This document shows, one piece after another, positions 43,601-50,991 of a DNA stretch of 64,000 nucleotides. The notes beneath the pieces are model-generated. The model saw nothing but the letters and a program-made list of their open reading frames with translations. It was not told the origin of the DNA and did no database searches. The DNA comes from M3007 sp032115775. Lineage in GTDB: Bacteria; Bacteroidota; Bacteroidia; Chitinophagales; Saprospiraceae. The stretch's first letter is position 1. Each line of letters begins with the position of its first letter. The stretch spans positions 1 to 64,000 of the forward strand of contig JAUMBL010000016.1 in assembly GCA_032115775.1 (NCBI GenBank). Reading direction: 5' to 3'. The position numbers and the translations under genes are program-made.

Positions 43601-43803
43601 CCGCCGCCGGCAGCGCCGACATACAGGGTGGTCGGTTCGCTGTTGACGCCTTCGACGGCGGTGATGCGGCCGCTCATAACGGCCGGCCCGATGCTGCGCG
43701 CCTCCATTTGTCCGAAAGTGGCGGAGCTCAGGGATACCGGTTTTTGTGCCTTCGCAGCGGAAAAAACCGAAAAAATCAGCAGTAGTGCGGAGAATAAACG
43801 CAT
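40651..43803 (-). CDS. VPS10/sortilin-like BNR-repeat exoprotein
   Basis: 1050 residues. Signal peptide MRLFSALLLIFSVFSAAKA; a large propeller region with about ten Asp-box repeats such as GMYRTTDGGRNW, GLYKTTDGGASW, ALYKSTDGGSTW, GLYISADAGASW, YLAKSTDQGRNW and LFISNNGGEDW over ~50-730; then a beta segment (GDVTLEILNEQGELLVSIPG) and an alpha-helical C-terminal region at ~880-1030. Such secreted proteins are often annotated as WD40/YVTN/BNR glycosyl hydrolases, but no catalytic residues were identified. No T9SS domain is seen. ATG 43803 is chosen because the signal peptide begins there; the frame is open 69 bases further. Confidence 0.85.
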   Translation of the reverse strand: MRLFSALLLIFSVFSAAKAQKPVSLSSATFGQMEARSIGPAVMSGRITAVEGVNSEPTTLYVGAAGGGVWKTSTGGFTFEPIFEKYPQSIGAIAIDQQRPDTVWVGTGESNMRNSVSVGLGMYRTTDGGRNWVQKGLEKTEHISKIIIHPTDANTLYVAAPGPLWSDSPERGLYKTTDGGASWKKVLYTDEKTGCADVLMDPRDPNVLYAAMWQFRRTPYSFVSGGSGSALYKSTDGGSTWNKLDNGLPKGDFGRIALALAPSAPDNLLAIVESENTGLYISADAGASWKLQSSTSNVTARPFYFSTLVVDPLDPKRVYRPAFSLSISSDGGYSFSDAGNAGGWVHSDHHALWINPNNTSQMYLGTDGGVYLSLDRGVTWTHLQNLPVSQFYHVQVDNQTPYNVYGGLQDNGSWRAPSSSPGGVENADWRAVGGGDGFWVQPDENDPDIVYSESQGGNISRLNLRTNQSQTIQPQALAGDPELRWNWNSPIVKSPVNPNVLYMGAQFLFKTSDRGYSWERISPDLTTNDSVKLKQYASGGLTLDNSSAENHCTIFAIGPSPLDENLLYVGADDGNLQITRDGGRNWELISKNIPGVPAGAWVSSIEPDRFDRNTVYATFDHHAYGDMNTYLAKSTDQGRNWTLLSGSKTLRGFAHVIRQDRVNPKLLFLGTEMGLFISNNGGEDWVLYKGNFPEYAPVRDLIIHPRTNDLVIGTHGRGIYILDDISPLRTLTPELLQKNAALLPTRPAAVTNGHFGQSFPNTDGYAGANAPEQAQILYYLKDRISTGDVTLEILNEQGELLVSIPGTKRKGINIVNWDMRQKPPKAARGVMVQGEPGVFAGAIGPMATPGKYTVRLKTGETTTEAALILTEDPLAPGLDYAARNRISRELFGMVEELGLLVAQVQSLRDTAKLRADAVQNKKLRAKLQQLAAKMDALYATLTETNTAKGITGEKKLRAEIGRLYLFLETSDEMPAKSSTDRIAFLKSELQKSQTAAGGLFKEAEALNPSLAKEKLETFALLDKATFEKNYSAPTGGSGKYDFRNAWQLLR

Positions 43804-43920
43804 AGGAAATAGCGGAATTGGTGGGTGGCAAAAAAATGCCGTCTGTTTCGCGAGTAGGGAGACAGACGACATTTTAATACCGTTTTGGTTAGAATATCTT
43901 GCAGGATAGTCTGCAAATGC

Positions 43921-44643
43921 TTACTTAGCGGGCATTTTGAAAATGCTCATGTCTAGGGTAGGGTTGACCGATATTTTAGTCATTTTCGTAACGGTTGCGC
44001 CCATCATCGGGTTATTTTGTTCGATTGCGAAGGGGAACAGGATCCCTTCTACTTTTCTGAAATCCGAGTACGTGCTGGCGGCTTCTACTTCCTGGCCGTC
44101 CACTTTTTCCACCTTGATCGTTTTGATTTCCAGGAAATTTTCCGGATCGAGGAAAGAGTAGTGCATTTTCGAGTCGCCCATGCTGATTTTGATTTTATGC
44201 GCTTCCACGCCCTCCACATCTTCAGTGCCCAGGTATTCTGCCGTGTAGCCCTTTTCCTTGTAGCCGAAGAGCGGGCCGGAGAGGTCGGTCATGTCCTTCA
44301 TACCTTTTACCTGATCGGCCGTGAGCGGTTCCGGATCCGTTTGGCCCATGAACGGGTTATTAGCCCATCCCGAGGCGCCGTTCACGCAGGTGGATTGCGT
44401 CATGCCCATCACGGTCACGTCAATGCGGGCCGATTTGTTGTTGACGATGGTCATGGTCATAGGGATTTCCATACCTGGCGCGGCTTGCGCGGTCACGGAA
44501 GCTTCCATTTTGACGGCTTCTACCTTCGACCAGTTATCGGCGCCGACCGCTTCCAAGTGTTTGTTGATCAGCGCGTCCACCTCTTGGGCTTGTGCACAAA
44601 AGGCGATAAGGAGGGCAAATGCGGTGGAAAATACATTTTTCAT
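43921..44643 (-). CDS. LolA-like secreted protein
   Basis: 240 residues. Signal peptide MKNVFSTAFALLIAFCAQA (then QE); the rest is a beta-rich domain with VDALINKHLEAVGADNWSKV near the start and TYSDFRKVEGILFPFAIEQN near the end, a pattern of the outer-membrane lipoprotein-sorting (LolA-like) group in Bacteroidota. It may bind lipids or lipoproteins in the periplasm; inference. ATG 44643 begins the signal peptide; the longer open frame upstream is not signal-like. It is followed 48 bases later by the BNR gene region on the same strand. Confidence 0.7.
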   Translation of the reverse strand: MKNVFSTAFALLIAFCAQAQEVDALINKHLEAVGADNWSKVEAVKMEASVTAQAAPGMEIPMTMTIVNNKSARIDVTVMGMTQSTCVNGASGWANNPFMGQTDPEPLTADQVKGMKDMTDLSGPLFGYKEKGYTAEYLGTEDVEGVEAHKIKISMGDSKMHYSFLDPENFLEIKTIKVEKVDGQEVEAASTYSDFRKVEGILFPFAIEQNNPMMGATVTKMTKISVNPTLDMSIFKMPAK

Positions 44644-44706
44644 AAAAAGTGTGCCTGATTGATTTTTAAAATAATACTGCAATATTAAGAAATGCCGTTG
44701 CGGAAA

Positions 44707-44714
44707 CAAAAATA
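44707..44714 (-). promoter_or_regulatory. Candidate -7 element (TATTTTTG) for the LolA-like gene
   Basis: Minus-strand TATTTTTG lies 64 bases upstream of the ATG. No -33 partner lies at the proper spacing. Confidence 0.35.
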
Positions 44715-44838
44715 ATTCGATGATTGCCGGAATAGTTCGGACAAAAGTGCGGCAGACAGCCGTCGGGCAGCACGCGCTTCCGGCGGGGCGTCGTCGATTT
44801 TTGCGCTTGTTTGCGCAATTTTTTTGTGGAAAAACAGG

Positions 44839-44846
44839 TATATTTG
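44839..44846 (+). promoter_or_regulatory. Bacteroidota -7 element (TATATTTG)
   Basis: TATATTTG lies 26 bases before the ATG of the membrane protein at 44872. TTTG occurs upstream at a longer than usual spacing. Confidence 0.45.
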
Positions 44847-44871
44847 TCTTTATTTTCATCCTTCCGCGCCT

Positions 44872-45795
44872 ATGCTCAACCTGCTTTCCATCGTCATCGG
44901 CATCGTCTTCGTGCTGCTTTTGTTCAGTTTACTGGCCACCACCATCATGGAAATGTTGGCCGGATTGCTCACGCTGCGCGGGAAGAATCTCCTGAACGCC
45001 TTAAAAGGCATGCTGGGTGCGCGCGAGGCCAGGATTTTTACCGACCATGCGTACTACAAGCAATTGAGTGAACGCGCTAATTTATTTCGTTTTTTGCGTA
45101 AAAGTCCGCTGCCTCCGTCTTACATCCGTCCTGAAACGTTTACGGCGGTGCTGATGGATATGTTGGCGGTGAATTCCGCGCCCGAAGTGAAGGCTGCGAT
45201 CGAAAAACTGCCGGAGGGCAATTTGCGGGAAATTTTGTTGTTTTTCTACCGCGAATCCAGCGACGACGTCGCGCTGTTTCGCCAAAAAGTGGAAGCCTGG
45301 TTCAACGAAGTGATGGAGCGCGCCTCGGAGTGGTACGCCGGGAGTATTCGTATCTGGTTATTTTACGTTGGATTGGGTATTGCTATTGCGTTTAATGTGG
45401 ACGTGATCAACATTTATACCAACTTGTCTGCGAATGCGACCCTGCGCGCATATATGGCGGATGCGGCCGGGGAATTTGTGAAGACGGCGCCGGCGCCCCG
45501 GGCCTTGGACAGCCTGACGGTGAACCCGGATTATTACGCTGCCAGGTCTCGTTTTGACACATTAATGAATGAAAATATTGCCGCTATTCGCTCCCCGTTG
45601 GGGCTGGGTTGGGATCAGGTTACAATCCCTGCACAGCGCCGAGGCCAATGGTGGTTGTACAAAGGCATCGGCTGGCTTACCACGGCGCTGGGCATTTCCC
45701 TGGGCGCTAAATTTTGGTTTGATTTGCTAAAGCAGTTGGTTAGTTTTCGCGGCAGCGGTTCGGGCGGACAGGCGAATGCCGGTACGCGGGGATAG
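44872..45795 (+). CDS. Uncharacterised three-helix membrane protein
   Basis: 307 residues. TM1 at ~3-30 (LLSIVIGIVFVLLLFSLLAT), a long cytoplasmic domain with LRGKNLLNALKGMLG and PPSYIRPETFTAVLMDML, TM2 at ~160-180 (IRIWLFYVGLGIAIAFNVDV), then NLSANATLRAYMADA, LGLGWDQ, and TM3 (KGIGWLTTALGISLGAKFWF DLL). This layout matches a family of uncharacterised proteins spread over many phyla; no function is established. ATG 44872 is used rather than an upstream in-frame start. A hairpin shared with tRNA-Ala follows. Confidence 0.75.
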   Translation: MLNLLSIVIGIVFVLLLFSLLATTIMEMLAGLLTLRGKNLLNALKGMLGAREARIFTDHAYYKQLSERANLFRFLRKSPLPPSYIRPETFTAVLMDMLAVNSAPEVKAAIEKLPEGNLREILLFFYRESSDDVALFRQKVEAWFNEVMERASEWYAGSIRIWLFYVGLGIAIAFNVDVINIYTNLSANATLRAYMADAAGEFVKTAPAPRALDSLTVNPDYYAARSRFDTLMNENIAAIRSPLGLGWDQVTIPAQRRGQWWLYKGIGWLTTALGISLGAKFWFDLLKQLVSFRGSGSGGQANAGTRG

Positions 45796-45842
45796 AAAAC
45801 GGACGCGCGCAGCAGCCAATCAAGTATATTTCCCGGGTGCAC

Positions 45843-45885
45843 AAAAAAACGCAACCGACTGATAAAAAGTCGATTGCGTTTTGTT
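45843..45885. terminator. Bidirectional terminator between the membrane protein gene and tRNA-Ala
   Basis: ACGCAACCGACT and AGTCGATTGCGT pair with one mismatch around a short loop, with T-runs in both directions. Confidence 0.8.
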
Positions 45886-45889
45886 TTTG

Positions 45890-45963
<74 letters not shown>

Positions 45964-45979
45964 GTTTATTAGAGCGGGG

Positions 45980-46011
45980 CAAAGGTAATGTTTGCGCGTG
46001 GAACGGGCAAA
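45980..46011 (-). promoter_or_regulatory. Bacteroidota promoter TTTG-N20-TACCTTTG for tRNA-Ala
   Basis: On the minus strand, TTTG (46011-46008), a 20-base spacer and TACCTTTG (45987-45980) match the -33/-7 consensus fully. The tRNA starts 16 bases downstream. Confidence 0.8.
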
Positions 46012-46057
46012 CATTTGTAATTTTTTGTGGGGGGAAATTTTAAACACAGGCCGGCAT

Positions 46058-48085
46058 TCATTTTTTTCGGATCGTCACGGCAATCCCTTCCACGGTCTTC
46101 CCGGTTTTTTTCGAGGAGCCGGCCCAGGCGCCCTGCGCTGCGCAGACAGGCGCTGCAGTATCTTTCAATTGTACGCAGTATTCTATCGTGTAATCTTTTG
46201 CTTTAGAACCGTGCAGTTGCATGGCGAGGCCGATGACGCGTTGCCGGCCGTCTTTGGCGCCGGTATAGGCGTCCGGCGCCGTATTTTCCAGGATACCGGC
46301 GCCGGGTACGTTTAATTTGAAGGAAAGCGAAAGCCCTCGGAGGGTTTTGTCCAGGCTGATTTGCAGTCCGAGCACTTTTGTAGGCTGCGGCAGCCGGGTC
46401 ATGCGGCCATTTTGCAGCTGGATCGTTTTGCGGTTGCTGAACCGGACGATCCCTTGTATTAGGGCGTCGGCGGGGTTTTTCGCTGTTTTTCGCGCATTTT
46501 CAACGGCCAGTCCGGCATTGATACGTCCGTATCCGTACCATACGCTATGGCCGCGCTCGTCATATTCGCCGCCACGTTCATCAATGCGGGTGCAGGATTG
46601 GCGGATCAGGTCTTTGACTTCGGATGGCGTCAGGTCGGGGTTGACGGCCAGCATCAGGGCGGCGACGCCGGCCATACCCGGGCATGCGCCGGAGGTGCCG
46701 CCGAAAGAGTTGACATAATTGCCGGGTTCATACCCGTCGCTACTGATCCGGTCGGTCGTGCGGAGGCCTTCGCTGATGGGCGCCGGGTGTTGGAACGGTT
46801 TCCAGCCGAAATCGCCGCTGGGGAAGCTCACCCAAATATTTTTACCGTAGTCGCTGTACACGCTGCGCCTGCCGGTATCGTTACAGGCGGCCACGGCGAT
46901 GACGCCGGGAAAGCCGGCATATCCATCATTGGCGGTATCCTCATTGCCGTTACCGGCTGCGAACAGGATGACGCATCCTTTGCCGTTGCGGCCTTGTTTC
47001 AATGCGTATTCCATGGCGAGGCGGGTACTGTCGGGCAGCGGCGTGTGGCGTCGATGCGTGGGATCGTCGGGATTCCACCACTGGCCGTCGGTGGGCCCCC
47101 AGGAGCAAGAGACGACGTCGGCGCCGTGGTCGGCGGCCCAGACGAACGCATTGGCTTCCGCCATGCTTCCGAGGCCGCTTCGGAGGCGGATTGGCATCAG
47201 GTTTGCTTCGGGCGCGGTACCCGAGGCGCCGTCTTGCAGACCGGCTGCACAGGCGATGCCGGCGCAGGCCGTTCCGTGGTTGTCGTCCTGGAATTTTGGA
47301 CTGGGATCGGGAATATTCAGCGTGGCGTCGAAGGGGTGTACGATGCGGCCTTCGAACTCCGGGTGCGCGGCGTCCATACCGTCGTCAATGACGGCGATGG
47401 TGACGCCCTTGCCGCGGGTGAAAGCCCAGGCTTTCTGGATATCCACGTGCGCGTCTATGGATTTACCGTTGATAGCGGTGGGGCCCAGATGCCATTGTAG
47501 CGGATGGATTCCTTTAAATCGCCGTTCTTGCACCAGTTCCGGGTGGCAGAATTCCACATTTTTTTCCTGGAGGATCTTTTCGGCGATTTCGAAGACTTTC
47601 AGTCCGGCGCCTTCTGCGGCTTCTACGAAATACGCGTTTTTTGCGAAGGGTAGTTTGTTTTTGGTTTTCAGCTGGTATTTGTCCAGGAGTGCCTGACATT
47701 CCGCCTCCGGGGTTTTGTCATAGAATTTGATGAAAAAATTTTCGGTGTATAGCACCACTTCGCCACTCTCGGCGTCTTCCAGTACCCGGCCGGCGAAGCG
47801 AATTGTGGCCTCTTCTTTCAATGCGGCGCGCGTTTTATCGCGTTTGCGGGTTTCTGCGCCTTCTGCGCCCCGGTCTGCGTCGTCCGGGCTGACGCGGCGA
47901 ACAGTTACGCCGGCTTCGGGGAAAGCGGCGACCTCCGTAGTTTCGTCCACCAATTTTCGGCATGCGCTGCTCAGGTCTGCGGCGTCCAGTTCCTTGTTGT
48001 CTTTGGTTCGGATGACCACTTTGTCCTGGCTTTCCACCAGATCAATAGTTTTTCCTTTTTTGCCGCCGTATTTTACTTTGTACAT
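46058..48085 (-). CDS. Leaderless subtilisin-like (S8) serine protease
   Basis: 675 residues. There is no signal peptide; the protein starts MYKVKYGGKKGKTIDLVESQ, with a charged ~190-residue N-terminal region (KNAYFVEAAEGAGLKVFEIA, ending near VEFCHPELV) that resembles a pro-domain. The S8 catalytic domain covers ~195-540, with Asp234 (AVIDDGMD), His270 (DDNHGTACAGIA), oxyanion Asn379 (FAAGNGNEDT) and Ser465 (FGGTSGACPGMAG). A C-terminal beta domain follows (~545-675; a P-domain-like or CBM-like fold is possible). It lies 14 bases downstream of the partner gene and is clearly in one operon. Being leaderless with an intact triad is unusual for S8 enzymes. Confidence 0.9.
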   Translation of the reverse strand: MYKVKYGGKKGKTIDLVESQDKVVIRTKDNKELDAADLSSACRKLVDETTEVAAFPEAGVTVRRVSPDDADRGAEGAETRKRDKTRAALKEEATIRFAGRVLEDAESGEVVLYTENFFIKFYDKTPEAECQALLDKYQLKTKNKLPFAKNAYFVEAAEGAGLKVFEIAEKILQEKNVEFCHPELVQERRFKGIHPLQWHLGPTAINGKSIDAHVDIQKAWAFTRGKGVTIAVIDDGMDAAHPEFEGRIVHPFDATLNIPDPSPKFQDDNHGTACAGIACAAGLQDGASGTAPEANLMPIRLRSGLGSMAEANAFVWAADHGADVVSCSWGPTDGQWWNPDDPTHRRHTPLPDSTRLAMEYALKQGRNGKGCVILFAAGNGNEDTANDGYAGFPGVIAVAACNDTGRRSVYSDYGKNIWVSFPSGDFGWKPFQHPAPISEGLRTTDRISSDGYEPGNYVNSFGGTSGACPGMAGVAALMLAVNPDLTPSEVKDLIRQSCTRIDERGGEYDERGHSVWYGYGRINAGLAVENARKTAKNPADALIQGIVRFSNRKTIQLQNGRMTRLPQPTKVLGLQISLDKTLRGLSLSFKLNVPGAGILENTAPDAYTGAKDGRQRVIGLAMQLHGSKAKDYTIEYCVQLKDTAAPVCAAQGAWAGSSKKTGKTVEGIAVTIRKK

Positions 48086-48099
48086 GGGGGGGCGTGATT

Positions 48100-49821
48100 T
48101 TAGGCGTTAAGCGTTCGTTTATCTATAAGCGTGTAATACCATTGTCTTTGTCCGGTTTGCAGCGCTTGTCCGGTCACCTGACGCCAGAAGGTATAAAACT
48201 GTTCTGCGCCGAAGACCACCTGGCAGGCCACCGACCAGTTGCGCACTTCTTCATTCACCTCGAACGAGGATTTGTCTTCGGAGGAAGCGATTTGGGCGGA
48301 CACGAGTTTGGCGCGTTCGGCAATGGTATTGAAACAAATCTGCTTCAAATATTGTACCTCCTTTGTTGTGATGCCCGGCGTTTTAAAAAGATCGTTCACT
48401 CTGGTCAGTTCCTGGCGAACCCGGAGCGTTTGCTGTTGCAGATCCGGAATTTTGCCGTCGAGTATGCTGAGGTACGTATCGCCGGGTCGGCCGTCCACCT
48501 CTTGGAGATCGCCGAGGAATCGCATTTGTTTTTCGACGATTCCCTGCACATGGGCGGGTTGGATGGTTTCATTCCATTTTTTGATGGTCATTCTTTGCAC
48601 GCCGGGGCGGATTTTAAAATTATTATCCACGCTTCGGAGGATTCTCATCAGGGTTTCGGGTTGTTTTTTGCGTCTAATCCAATAGTCGGTCATCCACTCG
48701 ATGGCGGTTTTCACGTCCAGGGTTTTGGATATTCCGAGATGCTGTACGACGATGGTATTATCATCGGCTCGCAGGATGGCAATGAGCGGATTCCCGGCGT
48801 TTTCTGCGAGGAACTGGTAGGAGGGTCTTTCGGCGCTGAAGCCCCATCGGGCGAGGGTGGAGAATATTTCGCTCAGGGCCATATTTTTCCGGAAGGCTTG
48901 TTCGCCGGTGGCCGTACCGCTTGGCAGGCTGCCCGCTGCGAGCATTTTGGTTGCGCCCGTGCTGCCGCCGGGGTGGAAATTGATGCCCCGGCTGTCCGGC
49001 AGGTCGTAGCGCAGGATGCGGTTTTGGGCATCCCGGGCGGCGATTCGGAAACCGCGGCCGCCGGGTTGTTGGGCCTTGTGGTATCCGGCGCGCACCAGGT
49101 ATGTTTGTGGCGGCACGCTGGGTTTTGCGTTTGTGTTGCCGGGCTCCGTCGTGCCGATATACTGGTGGCAGTGTAGATCGCCCGCATCGTCCTTCCAGCA
49201 GACTACGAGCGTATCGTCCCAGGTGCTTTTAAGGCTGGGTTTGACACTGCGCAGGCCGAGGATATTTGTGATATTAGGTTCGTCGCTCCAAAGGCCGTTT
49301 CGGAGCAGGACGAGTCGGCGGAAATATTCGTAAAACCGGCTTGGCGGGCTTCCCGGCGCCGGCATTTTTAGCGTGCCCTGCTCGTCTTTGAGGAGGGTAT
49401 TGGCGCTTTCGTCCATGAATTTAAGTAGGCGCAAATCGGCGGACGTCGTGGTGAGTTGGCGCATGACCGTGCGGATGAACTGCGGGCCTGGCAGGCCGTC
49501 CACGGCGATTCCGGCTGCTGCCTGCAGCAGGCCGATGCCGGCGATCACTTCATTCGGGATAATCAGGCGATAATCTTCGCCGGTTCCGCGCAGGCGCGCG
49601 CTTGGCTGGTAGGGGATTTTAGTTTTTTCGGCGGTAAATCGCGCGATGTGTACGGCAGCATTGAGCGTCATGGCGGCAGCCTGGTCGCCGACGAGGTAGG
49701 CGCGACAATCAGCGATCGGCAGGGTTCCGAGGAGGATACCTGCTGCGTTCCGGACGGCGATCTCGGTTTCAGCTGGATTGATGGTTGCTGTGAATCTTTT
49801 GTATCGAATTGGAAAAAGCAT
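48100..49821 (-). CDS. Leaderless protein with peptidoglycan-binding motif and split YkuD-like core
   Basis: 573 residues, no signal peptide. Residues ~90-122 (GLLQAAAGIAVDGLPGPQF) fit the PG_binding_1 pattern. Residues ~186-285 (NILGLRSVKPSLKSTWDDTL, YIGTTEPG, RGINFHPGG with His283) and ~523-560 (EVRNWSVACQVVFGAEQFY with Cys533) together resemble the two halves of a YkuD-like/phage hydrolase domain, whose H and S-x-G-C motifs normally lie close together; here ~240 residues are inserted between them. The insert contains an alpha/beta segment (~340-400) and a helical part (~455-515). ATG 49821 follows a -7 element by 50 bases; the frame is open further upstream. The fold assignment is inference from motifs. 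Confidence 0.6.
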   Translation of the reverse strand: MLFPIRYKRFTATINPAETEIAVRNAAGILLGTLPIADCRAYLVGDQAAAMTLNAAVHIARFTAEKTKIPYQPSARLRGTGEDYRLIIPNEVIAGIGLLQAAAGIAVDGLPGPQFIRTVMRQLTTTSADLRLLKFMDESANTLLKDEQGTLKMPAPGSPPSRFYEYFRRLVLLRNGLWSDEPNITNILGLRSVKPSLKSTWDDTLVVCWKDDAGDLHCHQYIGTTEPGNTNAKPSVPPQTYLVRAGYHKAQQPGGRGFRIAARDAQNRILRYDLPDSRGINFHPGGSTGATKMLAAGSLPSGTATGEQAFRKNMALSEIFSTLARWGFSAERPSYQFLAENAGNPLIAILRADDNTIVVQHLGISKTLDVKTAIEWMTDYWIRRKKQPETLMRILRSVDNNFKIRPGVQRMTIKKWNETIQPAHVQGIVEKQMRFLGDLQEVDGRPGDTYLSILDGKIPDLQQQTLRVRQELTRVNDLFKTPGITTKEVQYLKQICFNTIAERAKLVSAQIASSEDKSSFEVNEEVRNWSVACQVVFGAEQFYTFWRQVTGQALQTGQRQWYYTLIDKRTLNA

Positions 49822-49870
49822 AATCAGGAGTTTGGTCTGAAAAGCGAATACCTGAAAGAAACGGCGGAAA

Positions 49871-49878
49871 CAAAGGTA
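49871..49878 (-). promoter_or_regulatory. Bacteroidota -7 element for the protease cassette
   Basis: Minus-strand TACCTTTG lies 50 bases before the ATG of the first cassette gene. The divergent plus-strand element is at 49962. Confidence 0.5.
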
Positions 49879-49961
49879 GTAATATTTCAAGTAACAGGTT
49901 TCTCTCTGGGTTCGTCTTTTGCACGCGATATTCTTCGTCGGTAGTTTCCGGGAATTCCGCT

Positions 49962-49969
49962 TACCTTTG
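49962..49969 (+). promoter_or_regulatory. Bacteroidota -7 element for the decarboxylase gene
   Basis: TACCTTTG lies 23 bases before the ATG at 49993. Confidence 0.5.
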
Positions 49970-49992
49970 CGGCGAATTTTTTCAAATAGCGC

Positions 49993-50940
49993 ATGACCCA
50001 ACCACGCATTCTCATCACCGGCGCCGCCGGTTTTATCGGATCTCATCTCTGCGACCGCTTTTTATCGGAAGGTTATCAGGTTATTGGTATGGACAACCTG
50101 CTCACCGGCGATCTGGCAAATATTGAGCATCTTTTCAAAGAAAAAGATTTCGAGTACTATCACCACGATGTCACGAAATTTATCCACGTGCCCGGAAAGT
50201 TGGATTACATCCTGCATTTCGCCTCGCCGGCCAGCCCGATCGATTACCTGCAAATGCCGATCCAAACGCTCAAAGTGGGCGCCCACGGCACGCACAATTG
50301 TCTCGGATTAGCCAAAGAAAAGGGTGCGCGCATTTTAGTCGCCTCTACCTCGGAGGTGTACGGCGATCCGCTGGAGCACCCGCAGACGGAGGCCTACTGG
50401 GGAAATGTGAACCCGGTCGGCCCGCGCGGCGTGTACGACGAAGCCAAGCGCTTTATGGAAGCCATCACTATGGCGTACCACAATTATCACCAGGTAGAAA
50501 CCCGGATCGTCCGTATTTTTAATACCTACGGCCCGCGGATGCGCGTGAACGACGGCCGGGTATTGCCGGCTTTTTTTAGTCAGGCCATCCGGGGCGAGGG
50601 CCTGACTGTTTTTGGCGACGGCTCCCAGACGCGTTCTTTTCAGTATGTGGACGATTTAGTGGACGGTGTCTATCGCCTCTTGCATTCCGATTATCACCTA
50701 CCGGTGAATATCGGCAATCCGCAGGAGATTACGGTGATGCAGTTTGCGCACGAGGTATTGGCGTTGGTCGGCAATCCGAAGGCGTATATTGATTACCGAC
50801 CGTTGCCGGTGGACGATCCGAAGCAGCGGCAACCGGATATTTCCAAAGCGCGCGCGCTCCTTGGGTGGGAGCCGAAATACGACCGCGCAGCGGGTCTGAA
50901 ACTGACGTATGATTATTTTAAACGGGTGGTTACGCCCTGA
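49993..50940 (+). CDS. UDP-glucuronate decarboxylase (UDP-xylose synthase)
   Basis: 315 residues, extended SDR. It converts UDP-glucuronate to UDP-xylose for surface polysaccharides. Signatures: ILITGAAGFIGSHLCDRFLS (NAD site), DNLLTGDLANIEHLF, LHFASPASPIDYLQMPIQTL KVG, ASTSEVYGDPLEHPQ, YWGNVNPVGPRGVYDEAKRF (catalytic Tyr-Lys), RIFNTYGPRMRVNDGRVLPA FF and SFQYVDDLVDG. The pattern is that of the bacterial/plant UXS group and not of a generic epimerase. rmlB follows. Confidence 0.92.
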   Translation: MTQPRILITGAAGFIGSHLCDRFLSEGYQVIGMDNLLTGDLANIEHLFKEKDFEYYHHDVTKFIHVPGKLDYILHFASPASPIDYLQMPIQTLKVGAHGTHNCLGLAKEKGARILVASTSEVYGDPLEHPQTEAYWGNVNPVGPRGVYDEAKRFMEAITMAYHNYHQVETRIVRIFNTYGPRMRVNDGRVLPAFFSQAIRGEGLTVFGDGSQTRSFQYVDDLVDGVYRLLHSDYHLPVNIGNPQEITVMQFAHEVLALVGNPKAYIDYRPLPVDDPKQRQPDISKARALLGWEPKYDRAAGLKLTYDYFKRVVTP

Positions 50941-50991
50941 TCGCGATCAAAATTCCAAACAGGCGCTTAAACAGCCGGTAAAATACCCACT

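Noticed and set aside
46547..47500. 317-codon plus-strand ORF opposite the S8 protease
   Set aside because: Antisense to the catalytic core; no recognisable motif.
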